Positions 11,720 through 24,436 of a DNA stretch of 64,000 nucleotides are shown here, piece after piece. Each line of letters starts with the position of its first letter. Position 1 is the stretch's first letter. The DNA comes from Achatina immaculata (lineage: Eukaryota > Mollusca > Gastropoda > Stylommatophora > Achatinidae), in contig CM019713.1 in the NCBI GenBank assembly GCA_009760885.1, positions 6,942,266-7,006,265 of the forward strand, written 5' to 3'. Below the pieces are notes generated by a model. That model did not search any database. It was not told the DNA's origin and saw nothing but the letters and a program-made list of their open reading frames with translations. The translations under genes were made by a program, and so were the position numbers.

Positions 11720-11960
11720 TGTCTTGTCCTTCCTCATTTACTGTTAGGTGTAGAGGTGAAGTGCAATTGTCTCCCAATGGCTCGCCTGTTGGCTTCGTAC
11801 ATTGAGATGTTCAGGGGCTTTGCTATATCATCGGTCCATCGTTTGCATGGGCGGCCCCTTCCTCTGCCTTTCTGTAAAACATTGCTCTCTGTGGTACACG
11901 TTCTGTTGGTGGTCGTGATACATAACCGAACCATTTTATTTGTTGTTTTTGAATATAGTT
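11720..11960 (-). mobile_element. Antisense LINE C-terminal fragment
   Basis: The minus strand reads KGRGRGRPCKRWTDDIAK, then YEANRRAIGRQLH. This is the GRPxxRWxDDI block and basic tail found at the very end of many non-LTR proteins. The family is not determined. Confidence 0.6.
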
Positions 11961-12829
11961 CAGAACGGGTTCAACTCCTACTTTATTTCTAATGACATCA
12001 TTTCTGAATTGTAATTCCGGGAAAATGACGATAGCGCCAAGTCGCGATCATGTTATGTGGTGTTAAATTGGTGTTTATTACCGTTCCTGACATGGATTAG
12101 ACCTGGTTCAAGTGGCCCTGACGCGCCGAAGTGGTGAATTTTATTATGTGTTTATGTTTCCACTAAAGGGGAGGCCATGGCGATAAAACCAGTGTGTAGC
12201 GGTCAGTGAGTTTACATCGCCAACACACAGCCACAAAGGGAAGTCGGGCAATGTGATCAGCCACCCTTGCGACAGATCTAGCAAATCGGCCGAGGTGTAC
12301 AGTGCTCATAGATATAATATGAAGTGCAGTAGGAACAAGGTAGCAGTTGTAATAATAGTATTTGTAGCATGGCCTTTCAGAGAAATTTTGAATGCCGGTG
12401 CAAAACTATCATCTTTTATCTCTCTCCCCTCCCCCCTTTCTCACCTAGCATGATCCCGTTTATCTAACGCAGGAGGGGAGATGATCTATGTAGGTAGGAA
12501 ACTGTTGTACAGAGCGAAAGAATAACTCCAACATCTCAGATCGTCATAGAACTAACTTGTCCATTGCGATCCCTATACACTTGTGAACCCATATCGGCTT
12601 GTCTCCTCGGACAGATGGTCGTAGGTTTGTTTCCCACTATTGCCGCCGATTCACTTTTGTCAGAGTTCTGCACCGATGTTGCTCATCTTGTTTAGACCTT
12701 TCCCAAAATGGAAGTCAGGGCATTCATGAACTTCTTCTGCGTGCAGTAGTGTTAAAATGTTAACACTTGACATTCCTATCATTAATTTAGGTCGATTTTT
12801 GTCCTAGAAGACGCTGTCCTGTCTGGCAA
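11961..12829. other. Unannotated intergenic DNA
   Basis: No recognised gene. The segment around 12585-12640 (gtaggtttgtttcccac) vaguely resembles a tRNA B box and might be an old SINE, but the support is weak. Confidence 0.35.
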
Positions 12830-13150
12830 TCAGCGACCTACAGCTGGAATGCTATCGTCAGAATAGGCGAACCACAGCTGACCAAGACCTTGTCCCACAT
12901 CCCTGTTGGTATTTACAGTAACATACCTAGCCTGACTAACGGAGGAGGGGTCGCTATAGTCTTCCATGGAGGTGGAGTTTGCTAAAGAAGTTTCCACAAC
13001 CCCTTCTTTTTTAGCTACACTCAGGGGGTGAAAAAAAAACTGCCATGACCCGCTCCCAATCCAACTCCATGTTGTCCCTCAACATCCTCACTGCATCGAC
13101 TGCAGAGAACATCAGCTCATAGTTCCAGGGAGACTAAAGAAGAAGAGCAT
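12830..13150 (+). mobile_element. SINE S, full-length copy
   Basis: Sense-orientation copy of the (GAA)-tailed SINE, about 320 bp. It starts near cgctgtcctgtctggcaatc and ends ggagactaaagaagaagagc. It aligns along its whole length with the minus-strand copies at 13.9, 28.8 and 31.1 kb. No coding capacity. Confidence 0.82.
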
Positions 13151-13265
13151 TTTAATTTAGATCATGGTGTTCAAATATAAAGTGCTCAAAGACCGACCAC
13201 AGTTATGTCCACGATTTGAGTGGCGGGCAGGATATAAATCTACCAGTTTTTACGAGATTATGTAA

Positions 13266-13450
13266 CATGTTTCGGGTAATTTTACTATTCACTGGACAAT
13301 CATTTGGATCTGTGATGATTATTTTGCAGCATAAAACCAAAAACTCATAGTTTATTGGCTAACAATATTAATTTTAAGAAAATAAATTACATTTTCATAA
13401 TACATCATCGTGGGCCGCATGCTGCCCGGAAGCCGCCAGTTGGACATTTG
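13266..13450 (-). mobile_element. hAT-like non-autonomous DNA element fragment
   Basis: The minus strand begins with gtccaactggcggcttccgg and gcatgcggcccacg, the GTCCAAC...GCGGCCC end typical of hAT (Charlie-like) MITEs. A relative lies at 18795-18985, sharing aataaattacattttcat and the preceding block. No transposase. Confidence 0.55.
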
Positions 13451-13575
13451 TAATTTAGGTAATGGGAACAACGCTATCTTTAATGTAAGTACACACGTCA
13501 TGATTTTTGAAGAGTTGACATTTTGTCCTGCCTAAATTTCCGGGTTTCGTGAAGTTTATAGCGATATAAGCTGCT

Positions 13576-13894
13576 CTCTCTCTCTCTCTCTCTCTCTGAA
13601 CCTTAAGTGCCCAGGGCACATTGGGCTTCTGCAAGGGTTTTCCACAAATGCCTGTCCTTTGCCTTTTTTTCTGCTCTTGCCCAGGTGAGCACTCTCTTGC
13701 TCAACATCCTCTCTTGTTGTTCTTCTCCATGTCTCTTTTAGTCTACCCTTAATTCTGTTCCATTGTTGTGTCCATCTTAGTGCTGTTTTTGGTAGTGAGT
13801 TATCAGTCATTCGGAGCACATGTCCCAACCATCGCCAGCGTCTTTCCTCAATAACTGCTGTCAGTGGCTTCATATGCATCTCTGCTAACATCTT
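13576..13894 (-). mobile_element. GA-tailed RTE-like LINE (family G), 5'-truncated copy 3
   Basis: Antisense insertion with its (GA)n tail at 13576-13597 and its truncated 5' end near 13894. It is flanked by 11-bp tataagctgct at 13565-13575 and 13895-13905. It encodes EERRWRWLGHVLRMTDNSL and KETWRRTT, the same C-terminus as at 3.3 and 45.2 kb, with a frameshift after WRRTT. Confidence 0.87.
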
Positions 13895-13935
13895 TATAAG
13901 CTGCTACTGAGGTTAAAATGTATGAGAGACAGTCA

Positions 13936-14265
13936 CTTCTTCTTCTGGAACTGCGAGCTGGTATTCTAGGCAGCCGATGCGGTGAAGATGTTGAGGCAAA
14001 GCACTGTCCTGATTTGGGAGCTGGTCATGACAACTATTTTTTTTTTCAGTCTCTTGAGTCCAGCTAAAAAAGCAAGAGGTGTGCAATGCTTCTTTAGCAG
14101 ACTCCACCACCTTGGGGACTATGGCGATCCTTACCTCGTTATCCAGACCTTGCTTGTTATTGGGAGTACCACCGAAGAGGTTGGGTAGAGTCCTGGTCAG
14201 CTATAATTCGCCAACTCTGACGCTCGCATGTCAGCTATGGGCCGCCTAAGGGGTCATCGCTACCG
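13936..14265 (-). mobile_element. SINE S, full-length copy
   Basis: Minus-strand copy. The plus strand starts with the reversed tail cttcttcttctggaactgcg and continues through ttctttagcagactccacc to the 5' end near 14250. Confidence 0.85.
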
Positions 14266-14879
14266 AGACTCTACTGAATATTAATAACAAAGAACAAAGG
14301 GAAAGCTGTGCTGTTTTTACTCTCATCACTGAGTCGCCAGGTCATAATGTTGTTATTTATGTTCCTGGCTGCCAACCGGGCCTTGAAAAAAAAAGGATTT
14401 AGGATCATAAAGTTTAAAATATGAATGAGTAATATAGTGTTTCTTTAAGCAGTACCTTACTCATTCATATTTCCCTGCTGGATGTGGCTTGGAGCCTGTC
14501 AGTTATGGGTGTCACAGTAGCCCAGTCATTGATAGGAACATATGAACCAATACGGCCGCGATGGGAGAGGAACCACAGTCACCCAGGATCGGTCCTAAGA
14601 ATTTTGCCTACCCGAGAAGTAACATATCTTGCCACCCAACACAGTTCTCAAACTAACATTTAGTATTTTAAAAATGATTATACTGAGAAAGCTTTAAGAT
14701 GTCTGACCATTAATTTTAAACAGCACAACAACAGGTCATAAATTATTTTTTTAAATTATAAGATAAATTATAAATTTAGTATCATCATCATCGTCGTCGT
14801 CGTCGTCATCATTACAACCATGATAAAGATGATGTGTAAAACTGCTAGTTGTAAACACTGGAGAAAAGTATTTGAAAGA
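14266..14879. other. AT-rich intergenic DNA
   Basis: No gene recognised. A mixed (ATC)/(GTC) triplet run at 14781-14815 may be the 3' tail of the antisense LINE B that follows. Confidence 0.4.
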
Positions 14880-17800
14880 TTATTGCGACTTACATCTTAC
14901 AGCCTTCCTTTGCCGTTAAACGTCACATGCCGCTCGCATTGTAGTTCGCCAAGTTCTCCTGTTTTCGGCGAGCTTCTCAACTTCATCAAGGGATTTTATG
15001 CCCACTAATTTGCCCTCTCTTAACAATGTCCTCTTTAGAGTTTCTCGTGGTCAACCTCTTTTTCTTGGGTCTGTTGTGTTTCACTTAATAGCTTGTTTGG
15101 GGATTCTCTGAATGTTTCTTCTCATCACGTGACCGACATATTCTTTTTATGATCACCCATGAGACAGGTTGTTGTTTGCTCATCTGTCTTATCTCTGCAA
15201 TGTTCTTGAATTCGTTCCACTTTATACAGAGTATCTTCCTTAGGCATTTGTTTTCAAAAGATTTTAATTTCTTGTCTGTTTCTTTAGTTGTTTCCAGCAT
15301 TCACATGCATAAATGAGGGTGGATATTATATTTGAATTGAATAACTTAACTTGGATTTTGTGCTTATAACTTTTGAATGCCATATGTTCTCAAGATTCTT
15401 GAAGCTCAATGCTGCTTTTCAATTCGAATTCTAACTTCCTTTCTGATGTCACCATCCTGGTCTATGTAGCTGCCGAGGTATGCAAACTGGCTGACTTCTT
15501 CAACAGCTGTTCCTTCTACTATATTTTTCCTTCCTGATTAATGAGAAGTTTCATTATTTTTGTTTTTTTTTTCATTATTAATTCCAAGTCCTATTTTACT
15601 ACCCAGTGAAGACAGGGTATCTGTTTTTTTTTGTGTGTGTTTGTGCATCGATTTCACATTGTCACTGATAAGAGTTATGTCATCTGCAAAATCAAGATCT
15701 TCCAGTTGGGCCCCATGTACCCAATCAATGCCCGGTTTACCTGTGCAGCACTTTTTCATTATGAAGTCTATGGCAATTCCAAAAAAGCAAGAGATAATAT
15801 ACATCCTTGTTTCACGCTTGTTTCAATCTGGAACCATTCGCTCATTCCTTCTTTTGTGTTGACTGCACAAATATATCCCTAATGATGTTGACAGTCTTAG
15901 TTGGTATTAATATATTCTTAAAATTCTCCACAATGAATCTCTATGTATGCTATCAAATGCCTTTTTTAGATTTTATGAAGTTCAGTATTAATGATTTTTG
16001 CTTTTCAATATGTTTTTCAAGTATTATTCTTAGAGTAAAGATCTGATCGAGACAGCTTCTCCCTTTTCGAAATCCTGTTTGTTTTTCTCCCATTGCAGTA
16101 TCCACTATATCTTGAATTCTATTCAGAATAACGTTGCGAAATACTTTTTTGATACAAATGATAGAAAGGTTACTCCTCTCCAGTTGGTGCAGTCGCCTTT
16201 TTTTTTTTTGTTGTTGTTGTTGGTATTTTAACAATGATTCTTTTTTTTTTCCATTTAGAAAGAACCTTTTCTTCTTTCCAAATTTTATTAAACATTCCCT
16301 GTAGTTGGCTCATGTTGTCACTGTTAATAGCTTTTAACATTTCGGCTTTTATTTCATCTTCACCTGCAGCTTTATTGTTAGCCATTAGATTCACTGGTAT
16401 TTCAGTTTCATTCAATGTAATTTCATCTAGGTTGACATTTAGTTGTGGGGCTGGTAAGTCGGTTTCAAGATTTATTAATTCATTTGGGTGTGGTCCATTA
16501 AGTATTTTTTGGAAGTGTTCAGCCCATCTTTGCTTTTGGTCTTTACTTGATGTTAATAGGGTGCCAATTTTGCTAAAGCTTGGTCTTTCTTTGGATGCAA
16601 TAGTACCTGTTAGCCTCTTTTGTATGTTATATAGAGTTTTGCTGTCTCCTGTTTTTACTGCCTTCTCTGCTTATTTCGCCATATTTTCCATATATTATCC
16701 TTTACCCCTTCTAGATGAACCTTTTACTTTATTATCTAGTTCTTTGTATGTTGCTTTTGCGAAATCTTTTCCAAGATTTGTCTTTACATTCAACGTTGCC
16801 ACGTTGGCTGCTTATCTTTCATGTATGTATTTCCATGTGTTATCTGATATCCGTGCTTTTTTTTTTTTTGCAGTCCAGCACTTGCTTTTGCTGCTGTGAT
16901 TATGGCTGTGTTGTAACAATTCCATAATTCACCTATATCTGTCCCCTAACTTCACTGAGTGCTGCGAACTCTTTGGTAAGATCCAGATTGAAATTATTGT
17001 TAGTGTTTTCTTCCTGTATGCTATGACTGTTTATCTTACTGAGTACTGATTTCTTGTGTTGGTTTTTCAGCTTTAGTCTTATTTTCCCTATACACAGATT
17101 GTGATCACCGTTGACATCTGCACCTCTGTATGCTCTTACATCTATCATAGATGTTCTGAATTGCTTTCTGATACAAATGTAATCTATCTGATTTCTAGTT
17201 CTATCATCTGGAGATATCAATGTTGTTTTATGTATCTCTTTGTGTGGAAATATTGTTCCTCCAATGACCTTGCCCTCTGTTAGACATATTTCAGTTAATC
17301 TTTATCCATTCTGATTTACCGTATCAATCCCTTCTTTCACCATTACTTTTTCGACGTCGGTGTTATATTTTCCTACCTTGGCGTTGAAGTTTTGCATCAC
17401 AAGTAAGATGTCGTGTTTAGGCACTTTGTTAATGAGTTGTAGTTGTTGGTAGAAATCGTCTTTAAATTCATCATCTGCATCGTTCTTGAGTGCATAACAT
17501 TGAATGATTGTCATTTTTCCGTGTTTTATTTTGTATCGTGGTCTTAATATACGACTGTTTACTGGTTCCCATTCTATAAGGCTCTTTGCAGCTACAGTTG
17601 ACATAATTATACCTACTCCTTCTTGATATTTCCCATCGTATCTGCCTGAATATATTATTAAGTTATGTTTTTCCGCGGATCTTTTCCCTGTTTCTGGCCA
17701 TCGCAGAAAGTTTACTTTTGTAGTTTTAAAAAAAAAAATCATTTTCTGTACATATTTCGACTTTAAAATACAAGAGCCAGAGAGAACACAATACAAGTCT

Positions 17801-17890
17801 CCAGTCTCTCCAGTCATCCCTGTTCTTTGACTTATTCTCTGCTTCCTTCCATGTTTATCCCTTGTCTCTGAGCACTGTCATAATGTCAAC
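14880..17890 (-). mobile_element. RTE-like LINE B copy 2, antisense, nearly full length
   Basis: Read right to left, the minus strand gives an AP endonuclease: NLIIYSGRYDG and EGVGIIM near 17650-17600, DILLVMQNFNAKVGK near 17410-17370, then SPDDRTRNQIDYICIRKQF and GADVNGDHNLCIGK near 17220-17090. A linker follows, then reverse transcriptase: NKAAGEDEIKAEML near 16350, KQTGFRKGRSCLDQ near 16060 and LEDLDFADDITL near 15690 (FADD at 15679-15690). The C-terminus runs through DGDIRKEVRIRI to a GIKSLDEVE-type end near 14990. Frameshifts and stops separate all blocks and the conserved GDFNAK glycine-aspartate is altered to QN, so it is inactive. Architecture and length fit RTE. Confidence 0.85.
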
Positions 17891-17904
17891 AAAACACCTT
17901 TTTA

Positions 17905-18010
17905 AGGGGTGCTAGTTGGTTAAGTCGATAGTACGCTGTTCTCTCGTGGCTAGACGGCTGCTCGTCCTACCGGAGTCCGTGTTCGAATCCCAGGTAATTC
18001 TCTTGTGATT
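17905..18010 (+). mobile_element. tRNA-derived SINE head
   Basis: The sequence gctagttggttaagtcgata is a plausible A box and gtgttcgaatcccagg is a canonical B box, about 60 bp apart. It does not fold as a normal tRNA (long variable part, no clean acceptor pairing), so it is called a SINE head rather than a tRNA gene. Confidence 0.6.
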
Positions 18011-18389
18011 TTTCTTTCTCTCACGTCTCACTAAAGTGCTTTGTCTACGATTTTTTCGAGGTTTAATCCTACAATATTTGTTATCTTACTTTACCGTACC
18101 AAAACCTCGTAGTTTCCTATTTATAAAAAAATTGTGTCATAATTTCTCTTCTCCAAGTAAGTCTAGGTCTTCCGCGTTTTCTATTTCCAGGATTTCATTT
18201 AAGTGCCTGTCTTGCTATGCTTGTGTCCATTTATTAGACTTGATTTGTATGTTCATAGGTTCTTGTCCTGACCTCTGTTTAGCTCTTTGGTGTTTTAACT
18301 TCAAACAGCCAAGGGTTACACCTGTATCCTCGAATCGAGTGGTCACTGTGTTAAATTCAGTTTTTTTCCCCCTGAATTGTATAACATTC
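18011..18389. other. Unannotated intergenic DNA
   Basis: T-rich, no recognised element. It may contain the body of the preceding SINE. Confidence 0.35.
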
Positions 18390-18790
18390 ATTCATTCTTT
18401 TAGCTTTTCAAGCCATTGCGGCTCAGTACTGCAGACAAGGCCTGTCTCCTCCTCTCTGTTCTTAGCCTTCTCCTGCCAATTGTCCCCTCCGAGAGCTCCT
18501 AGATCTTCTTCTAGGTTGTCACGCCCCAGTTGTTTAGATCTGCCTCTTGGCCTGCCTCCGTTAAACACTTGTGTACAAACCTTTTTTTTTTTTTTTCTGT
18601 CTATTCTCGTCAATCCTCTCCAAGTGTCCGAGTCATCTCAATCTGTTGTTTCTTCATAATAGTAGTTATAAGCGGAGACTGGAGTAGCGTGTGTATTTCT
18701 TTGTTATCTCTAATTTTCCATTCTTGTGATGTAGGATCTCTAACTGGTCCAACAATTATTCTCAAGATTTTGTTTTTAAAGATCTGTATT
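18390..18790 (-). mobile_element. Antisense LINE C-terminal fragment
   Basis: The minus strand reads GGRPRGRSKQLGRDNLEEDL, then NWQEKAKNREEETGLVC and EPQWLEKLKE. This is the conserved RPRGR...L..D....A.nR..W end of a LINE protein. An A-rich run breaks the upstream frame. Confidence 0.65.
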
Positions 18791-18794
18791 ATAT

Positions 18795-18985
18795 AACATG
18801 TTTAAAGGAATTTTTCTATTGACTGTGCAATTAGCAGAGGCCACGACCATTTCTTTCACGGTATAAAACTAAAACTTGTCGTTTTTGTTAGCAACGTTAA
18901 TTACAATAAAATAAATTACATTTTCATGATAACATCGCGAGCTTCAAGTAGGACACTCATGTTTTAGCTTCAGTCCACCGGAACC
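18795..18985 (-). mobile_element. hAT-like MITE fragment, relative of 13266-13450
   Basis: It shares aataaattacattttcat and the flanking block with the copy at 13.3 kb but is more diverged at the GC-rich end. Confidence 0.45.
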
Positions 18986-19165
18986 TGGCACTTTTGTGAG
19001 GTAGCTGCTTTTAAAAGGAGATAAAACAAATCAGCATACAAGACGAGGCACATCAGTGTACACAGTACCCATGTTTACCTGTGTACAAACATTTCTCCCA
19101 CCCCCACCCCACCCCCAAACAAATAAATAAATGAATAAAAGTTCTGAGCTAACCTTCCAGCGAAC

Positions 19166-19206
19166 CAACAACAACAACAACAACAACAACAACAACGACG
19201 ACGACA
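19166..19206. repeat. (CAA)n(CGA)n microsatellite
   Basis: Compound triplet run. Confidence 0.92.
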
Positions 19207-19437
19207 AAATCTAGTATCAGGAAGCAAAGTAAAACATCGAATGGTTAACTCAAAAACACTACAGCTTAATGGAGTGTTTAAAGTATAAAGAACTGTCTCT
19301 AACAATCATTCAAAAGACTTGATTGGGGAAATCACGTCAGTGAGCTCTCTCTCTCTCTCTCTCCACGGCTTGCAACTATAACCAAAGTCGATAGAGTACA
19401 AAGCAAATACTGATTATCCCGATTCATACTTGTCTGA

Positions 19438-20278
19438 CTAGTAAGCACTTCTTCTTGACTATGACAGTCTTAGTAAGCGCTTCTTCTTGACTATGACAGT
19501 CTTAGTAAGCACTTCATCTTGACTATGACAGTCTTAGTAAGCACTTCATCTTGACTATGACAGTCTTAGTAAACACTTCATTTTGACTATGACAGTCTTA
19601 GTAAGCACTTCTTCTTGACTATGACAGTCTTAGTAGACGCTTCACTTTGACTATGACAGTCATAGTAAGCACTTCATCTTGACTATGGCAGTCTTAGTAA
19701 GCACTTCATCTTGACTATGACAGTCTTAGTAAGCACTTCATCTTGACTATGACAGTCTTAGTAAGCACTTCATCTTGACTATGACAGTCTTAGTAAGCAC
19801 TTCATCTTGACTATGACAGTCTTAGTAAACACTTCATTTTGACTATAACAGTCTTAGTAAGCACTTCATTTTGACTATGGCAGTCTTAGTAAGCACTTCA
19901 TCTTGACTATAACAGTCTTAGTAAGCACTTCATCTTGACTATGACAGTCTTAGTAAGCACTTCATCTTGACTATGACAGTCTTAGTAGGCACTTCATCTT
20001 GACTATGACAGTCTTAGTAAGCACTTCATCTTGACTATGACAGTCTTAGTAGGCACTTCATCTTGACTATGACAGTCTTAGTAAGCACTTCATCTTGACT
20101 ATGACAGTCTTAGTAGGCACTTCATCTTGACTATGACAGTCTTAGTAGGCACTTCATCTTGACTATGACAGTCTTAGTAGGCACTTCATCTTGACTATGA
20201 CAGTCTTAGTAGGCACTTCATCTTGACTATGACAGTCTTAGTAAGCACTTCATCTTGACTATGACAGTCTTAGTAAGC
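19438..20278 (+). repeat. 32-bp minisatellite, about 26 copies
   Basis: Units contain cttagtaagcacttcatctt followed by gactatgacagt. Sites vary in a small number of ways (gcacttc/gcgcttc/ggcacttc, gacagt/aacagt/ggcagt), and the variants cluster: the ggcactt units are concentrated in the last third, as expected from local unit duplication. Its last unit is the left edge of the 2.3-kb tandem duplication. Confidence 0.95.
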
Positions 20279-21004
20279 GCCAAGTTGTAACTATTTAATC
20301 AAACTTAATAGCTAAAGAAAACCTGCAGCGGAAGTATCAAGAACTAGGATGTTCTCTCGGTGTTCTTTGTATTTCAGAGCTGCAGCTTTTCCAGAACGCA
20401 TAGAATCAGTCAGTCCAGTGCATAAGCAATGAACGTTTCATTAATATTCGTATATGCCACATGCGATCTTCCCCTGTTTGTTGCAGTCGCACGTTATTAC
20501 TTCGCATACAGGTAGCATATCAATCAAAAACCTTAAAAGAAAGCGTTAATTTAGAACTTGTTGTAATTCTGAAGTTTCTGCTGTAATCTCTCGGCAAGAC
20601 GAGTGCTCGCTCTACAAAAGTCCACGGTTTGAGTCGCAGAGAGTCAATTACCTTTTCTGTCTGTCTGTCTCTCTCTCGTCTGAAGTTCTTTGTTTACTAT
20701 TTTTTTAAGCCAGATCACATATTGTATACTGTGCTCTGTCACTAAACTGTTATGACACGAAGACTACACTGATAAGGGAAGGGCACTGACAGTGAAAAAT
20801 TTGAATATTTAAGCTCTCTCTAGAGCCACCGTGTTTTTCCAAACCTGGGACAAACGATGAAATAGAAACATGAAGCAACTGAGATATGGTTTTTGGAGCT
20901 AGTTACAGTTTAAACCCAGTACATTCGGGGGGGGGGGGGGGAGAGAGAGAGGTGAAGTTCTCATACAAACTGCAACACATAGAAAAATAACACAAACAAT
21001 ATTG

Positions 21005-21215
21005 TCTGTCATGGCGTGGTGGTTGGCTCCGACCAGAGGCGCTCCAGTCATTCAACTGTTGGATACCTGGCTGTCTCTTGGCGGTGGGAAAGAAAAGATG
21101 GCTAAGCGCAGTGATGACCGAATTAACCTCAAGTATGCTGACAGGCAAGGGAAAACATTGGCACTCGCAATATTTTCCTTATATGTCTTCATAGGGTGCA
21201 ACCCTTTACATTAAC
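21005..21215 (+). mobile_element. SINE body (CORE-like 3' half of the tRNA-SINE family)
   Basis: The stretch ggcggtgggaaagaaaagatgg...gatgacc...tgctgacaggcaagggaaaa matches the 3' half of the tRNA-SINEs at 52.9 and 58.0 kb. It is repeated at 23333-23545 by the duplication. The start has a weak A-box-like gtggttggctccgaccagag. Confidence 0.6.
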
Positions 21216-21530
21216 ATTATGAAAACCAAAAGACAATAAAAAAAGTCTTTGAAAAAAGTAACGAGAAGACAAACAGTAAAGAATGTGACAATCACACGAA
21301 AACTCTAGGGAAAAATAAAGAAGGAGATCACAAGAAAAATATTTGAATTCGCTGACCATGGGAGGAATAATTAACCAGCTAGATCTGAGATTTCAATGAA
21401 AAAAAAAAACAAACCGGGGAAGAATTATCGTCAGATCTTCTTAGTTTGAGACTTAAAATAATGAATAATATATTTACTGTATAGCTGGTGGGCTGGTCAG
21501 CATCCTTTATCCTTCCCTTTATTTCCCCGT

Positions 21531-21573
<43 letters not shown>

Positions 21574-22109
21574 GAGTATTATTATGATTATTATTATTCA
21601 ATGCTACTGAGTCCGAGGAGGAAAAACAAAATCTAGCTGCCCGCCGCACCTAAAAATTAATCAGTCTCTCTCGTCATGGTTGTTGCAGTGTTCTGTATTC
21701 CTTCTCACTGGTCCAGTCTTCTTATTCTTCTTCTTCCTCTTCCTCTTATCGATGGTCCCTCGCATCATTCCTTAACGACAAGCAACCCAATGAGAACGAC
21801 ATTTTAGGAACTACAAAAATTCAAATGCGAAACTAGTCAGCGTCGCTCTCAGCGCGAGCTCCGTCCCTAAGACGCCAAGCCGAACCAGAACACACAAAGG
21901 CCATCAATAGTTCACCATTTGCCAGGTGGACATAACTAAGACCCATCAGTGCTGTTCATGCGAGGTTCACAGCTCACAGTAACTCCATAGCACTCACCTC
22001 AGTCGCTCGGAGCACAGAACCGACCTCCATCTTGAAAGCAAGGACGATGCTGTTGCTCATTTGAAACATCCGCCCGCTCTTGTCTGCACCACACTCAGTA
22101 GAACTGTGA

Positions 22110-22262
22110 AAAGCTACAACAGGACACAAACACTTTCAACCGGCACCATAAGTAGCTAGGTGCCCATTTCTACAGATAGATGACTTGAACGCTTCCAGTT
22201 AAAACTCAACCACTGACCTTCGCATGAAAGACAAGCACATTAACCACTGCGTCACTCAGGAG
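22110..22262 (-). mobile_element. tRNA-derived SINE, 5' half
   Basis: The minus strand reads gtgacgcagtggttaatgtg (A box) and gaaggtcagtggttgagttt (B-box-like), followed by the SINE's conserved atgggcacct-type linker. It is duplicated at 24437-24587. Confidence 0.65.
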
Positions 22263-22351
22263 CTCGTTCTGTACTAGAGCTATCATAAAATATGAAAGAA
22301 CTCTCCAAATCGCCTATCATTCTCAGCGGAAGCTGGTGGCATGTTATACAG

Positions 22352-22535
22352 TATATCCATCCATCCATCCATCCATCCACCTATCCATCCATCCATCCAT
22401 CCATCCATCCACCCATCCATCCACCCATCCATCCATCCATCCATCCATCCATCCACCCATCCATCCATCCATCCACCTATCCATCCACCCATCCATCCAT
22501 CCATCCATCCATCCATCCATCCTTCCATCCTTCCT
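22352..22535 (-). repeat. (CCAT)n tract, probable 3' tail of LINE E
   Basis: About 45 CCAT units with CCAC variants. On the minus strand it follows ggcggtaattggttagccga, directly continuous with the LINE E 3' end seen at 24.9 kb, so it is best read as that element's (GGAT)n tail. It recurs at 24671-24860 in the right copy. Confidence 0.8.
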
Positions 22536-23332
22536 TGGTTTGTGATCGGCTAACCAATTACCGCCCAGTACGCCCTTCATCTTGACTATGACAGTCTTAG
22601 TAAGCGCCAAGTTGTAACTATTTAATCAAACTTAATAACTAAAGAAAACCTGCAGCAGAAGTATCAAGAACTAGGATGTTCTCTCGGTGTTCTTTGTATT
22701 TCAGAGCTGCAGCTTTTCCAGAACGCATAGAATCAGTCAGTCCAGTGCATAAGCAATGAACGTTTCATTAATATTCGTATATGCCACATGCGATCTTCCC
22801 CTGTTTGTTGCAGTCGCACGTTATTACTTCGCATACAGGTAGCATATCAATCAAAAACCTTAAAAGAAAGCGTTAATTTAGAACTTGTTGTAATTCTGAA
22901 GTTTCTGCTGTAATCTCTCGGCAAGACGAGTGCTCGCTCTACAAAAGTCCACGGTTTGAGTCGCAGAGAGTCAATTACCTTTTCTGTCTGTCTGTCTCTC
23001 TCTCGTCTGAAGTTCTTTGTTTACTATTTTTTTAAGCCAGATCACATATTGTATACTGTGCTCTGTCACTAAACTGTTATGACACGAAGACTACACTGAT
23101 AAGGGAAGGGCACTGACAGTGAAAAATTTGAATATTTAAGCTCTCTCTAGAGCCACCGTGTTTTTCCAAACCTGGGACAAACGATGAAATAGAAACATGA
23201 AGCAACTGAGATATGGTTTTTGGAGCTAGTTACAGTTTAAACCCAGTACATTCGGGGGGGGGGGGGGGGGGGGGAGAGAGGTGAAGTTCTCATACAAACT
23301 GCAACACATAGAAAAATAACACAAACAATATT

Positions 23333-23545
23333 GTCTGTCATGGCGTGGTGGTTGGCTCCGACCAGAGGCGCTCCAGTCATTCAACTGTTGGATACCTGGC
23401 TGTCTCTTGGCGGTGGGAAAGAAAAGATGGCTAAGCGCAGTGATGACCGAATTAACCTCAAGTATGCTGACAGGCAAGGGAAAACATTGGCACTCGCAAT
23501 ATTTTCCTTATATGTCTTCATAGGGTGCAACCCTTTACATTAACA
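23333..23545 (+). mobile_element. SINE body, duplicated copy
   Basis: Identical over nearly all its length to 21005-21215; present because of the tandem duplication. Confidence 0.6.
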
Positions 23546-24436
23546 TTATGAAAACCAAAAGACAATAAAAAAAGTCTTTGAAAAAAGTAACGAGAAGACA
23601 AACAGTAAAGAATGTGACAATCACACGAAAACTCTAGGGAAAAATAAAGAAGGAGATCACAAGAAAAATATTTGAATTCGCTGACCATGGGAGGAATAAT
23701 TAACCAGCTAGATCTGAGATTTCAATGAAAAAAAAAAAACAAACTGGGGAAGAATTATCGTCAGATCTTCTTAGTTTGAGACTTAAAATAATGAATAATA
23801 TATTTACTGTATAGCTGGTGGGCTGGTCAGCATCCTTTATCCTTCCCTTTATTTCCCCGTTCATTATTATTATTATTATTATTATGAGTATTATTATGAT
23901 TATTATTATTCAATGCTACTGAGTCCGAGGAGGAAAAACAAAATCTAGCTGCCCGCCGCACCTAAAAATTAATCAGTCTTTCTCGTCATGGTTGTTGCAG
24001 TGTTCTGTATTCCTTCTCACTGGTCCAGTCTTCTTATTCTTCTTCTTCTTCCTCTTCCTCTTTATCGATGGTCCCTCGCATCATTCCTTAACGACAAGCA
24101 ACCCAATGAGAACGACATTTTAGGAACTACAAAAATTCAAATGCGAAACTAGTCAGCGTCGCTCTCAGCGCGAGCTCCGTCCCTAAGACGCCAAGCCGAA
24201 CCAGAACACACAAAGGCCATCAATAGTTCACCATTTGCCAGGTGGACATAACTAAGACCCATCAGTGCTGTTCATGCGAGGTTCACAGCTCACAGTAACT
24301 CCATAGCACTCACCTCAGTCGCTCGGAGCACAGAACCGACCTCCATCTTGAAAGCAAGGACGATGCTGTTGCTCATTTGAAACATCCGCCCGCTCTTGTC
24401 TGCACCACACTCAGTAGAACTGTGAAAAGCTACAAC

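Larger units (their letters stand above)
20249..22575. repeat. 2.3-kb tandem duplication 1, left copy
   Basis: A block of about 2327 bp that repeats at 22576-24900. It begins in the last unit of the 32-bp minisatellite and ends at cccagtacgccc. It contains a (TTA)n run near 21535-21575, a SINE body, a reversed tRNA-SINE and a (CCAT)n tract. The copies differ by a few substitutions (tagctaaag/taactaaag, gcggaag/gcagaag) and by the lengths of their G, TTA and CCAT runs. Confidence 0.95.

Noticed and set aside
17905..18010. Functional tRNA gene
   Set aside because: A and B boxes are present but the arms do not pair as a tRNA; SINE head is more likely. The same applies to 34010, 52905 and 57940.
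19438..20278. CRISPR-like regular array of about 26 units
   Set aside because: The whole 32-bp unit repeats with no unique spacers and the setting is eukaryotic; it is a minisatellite.
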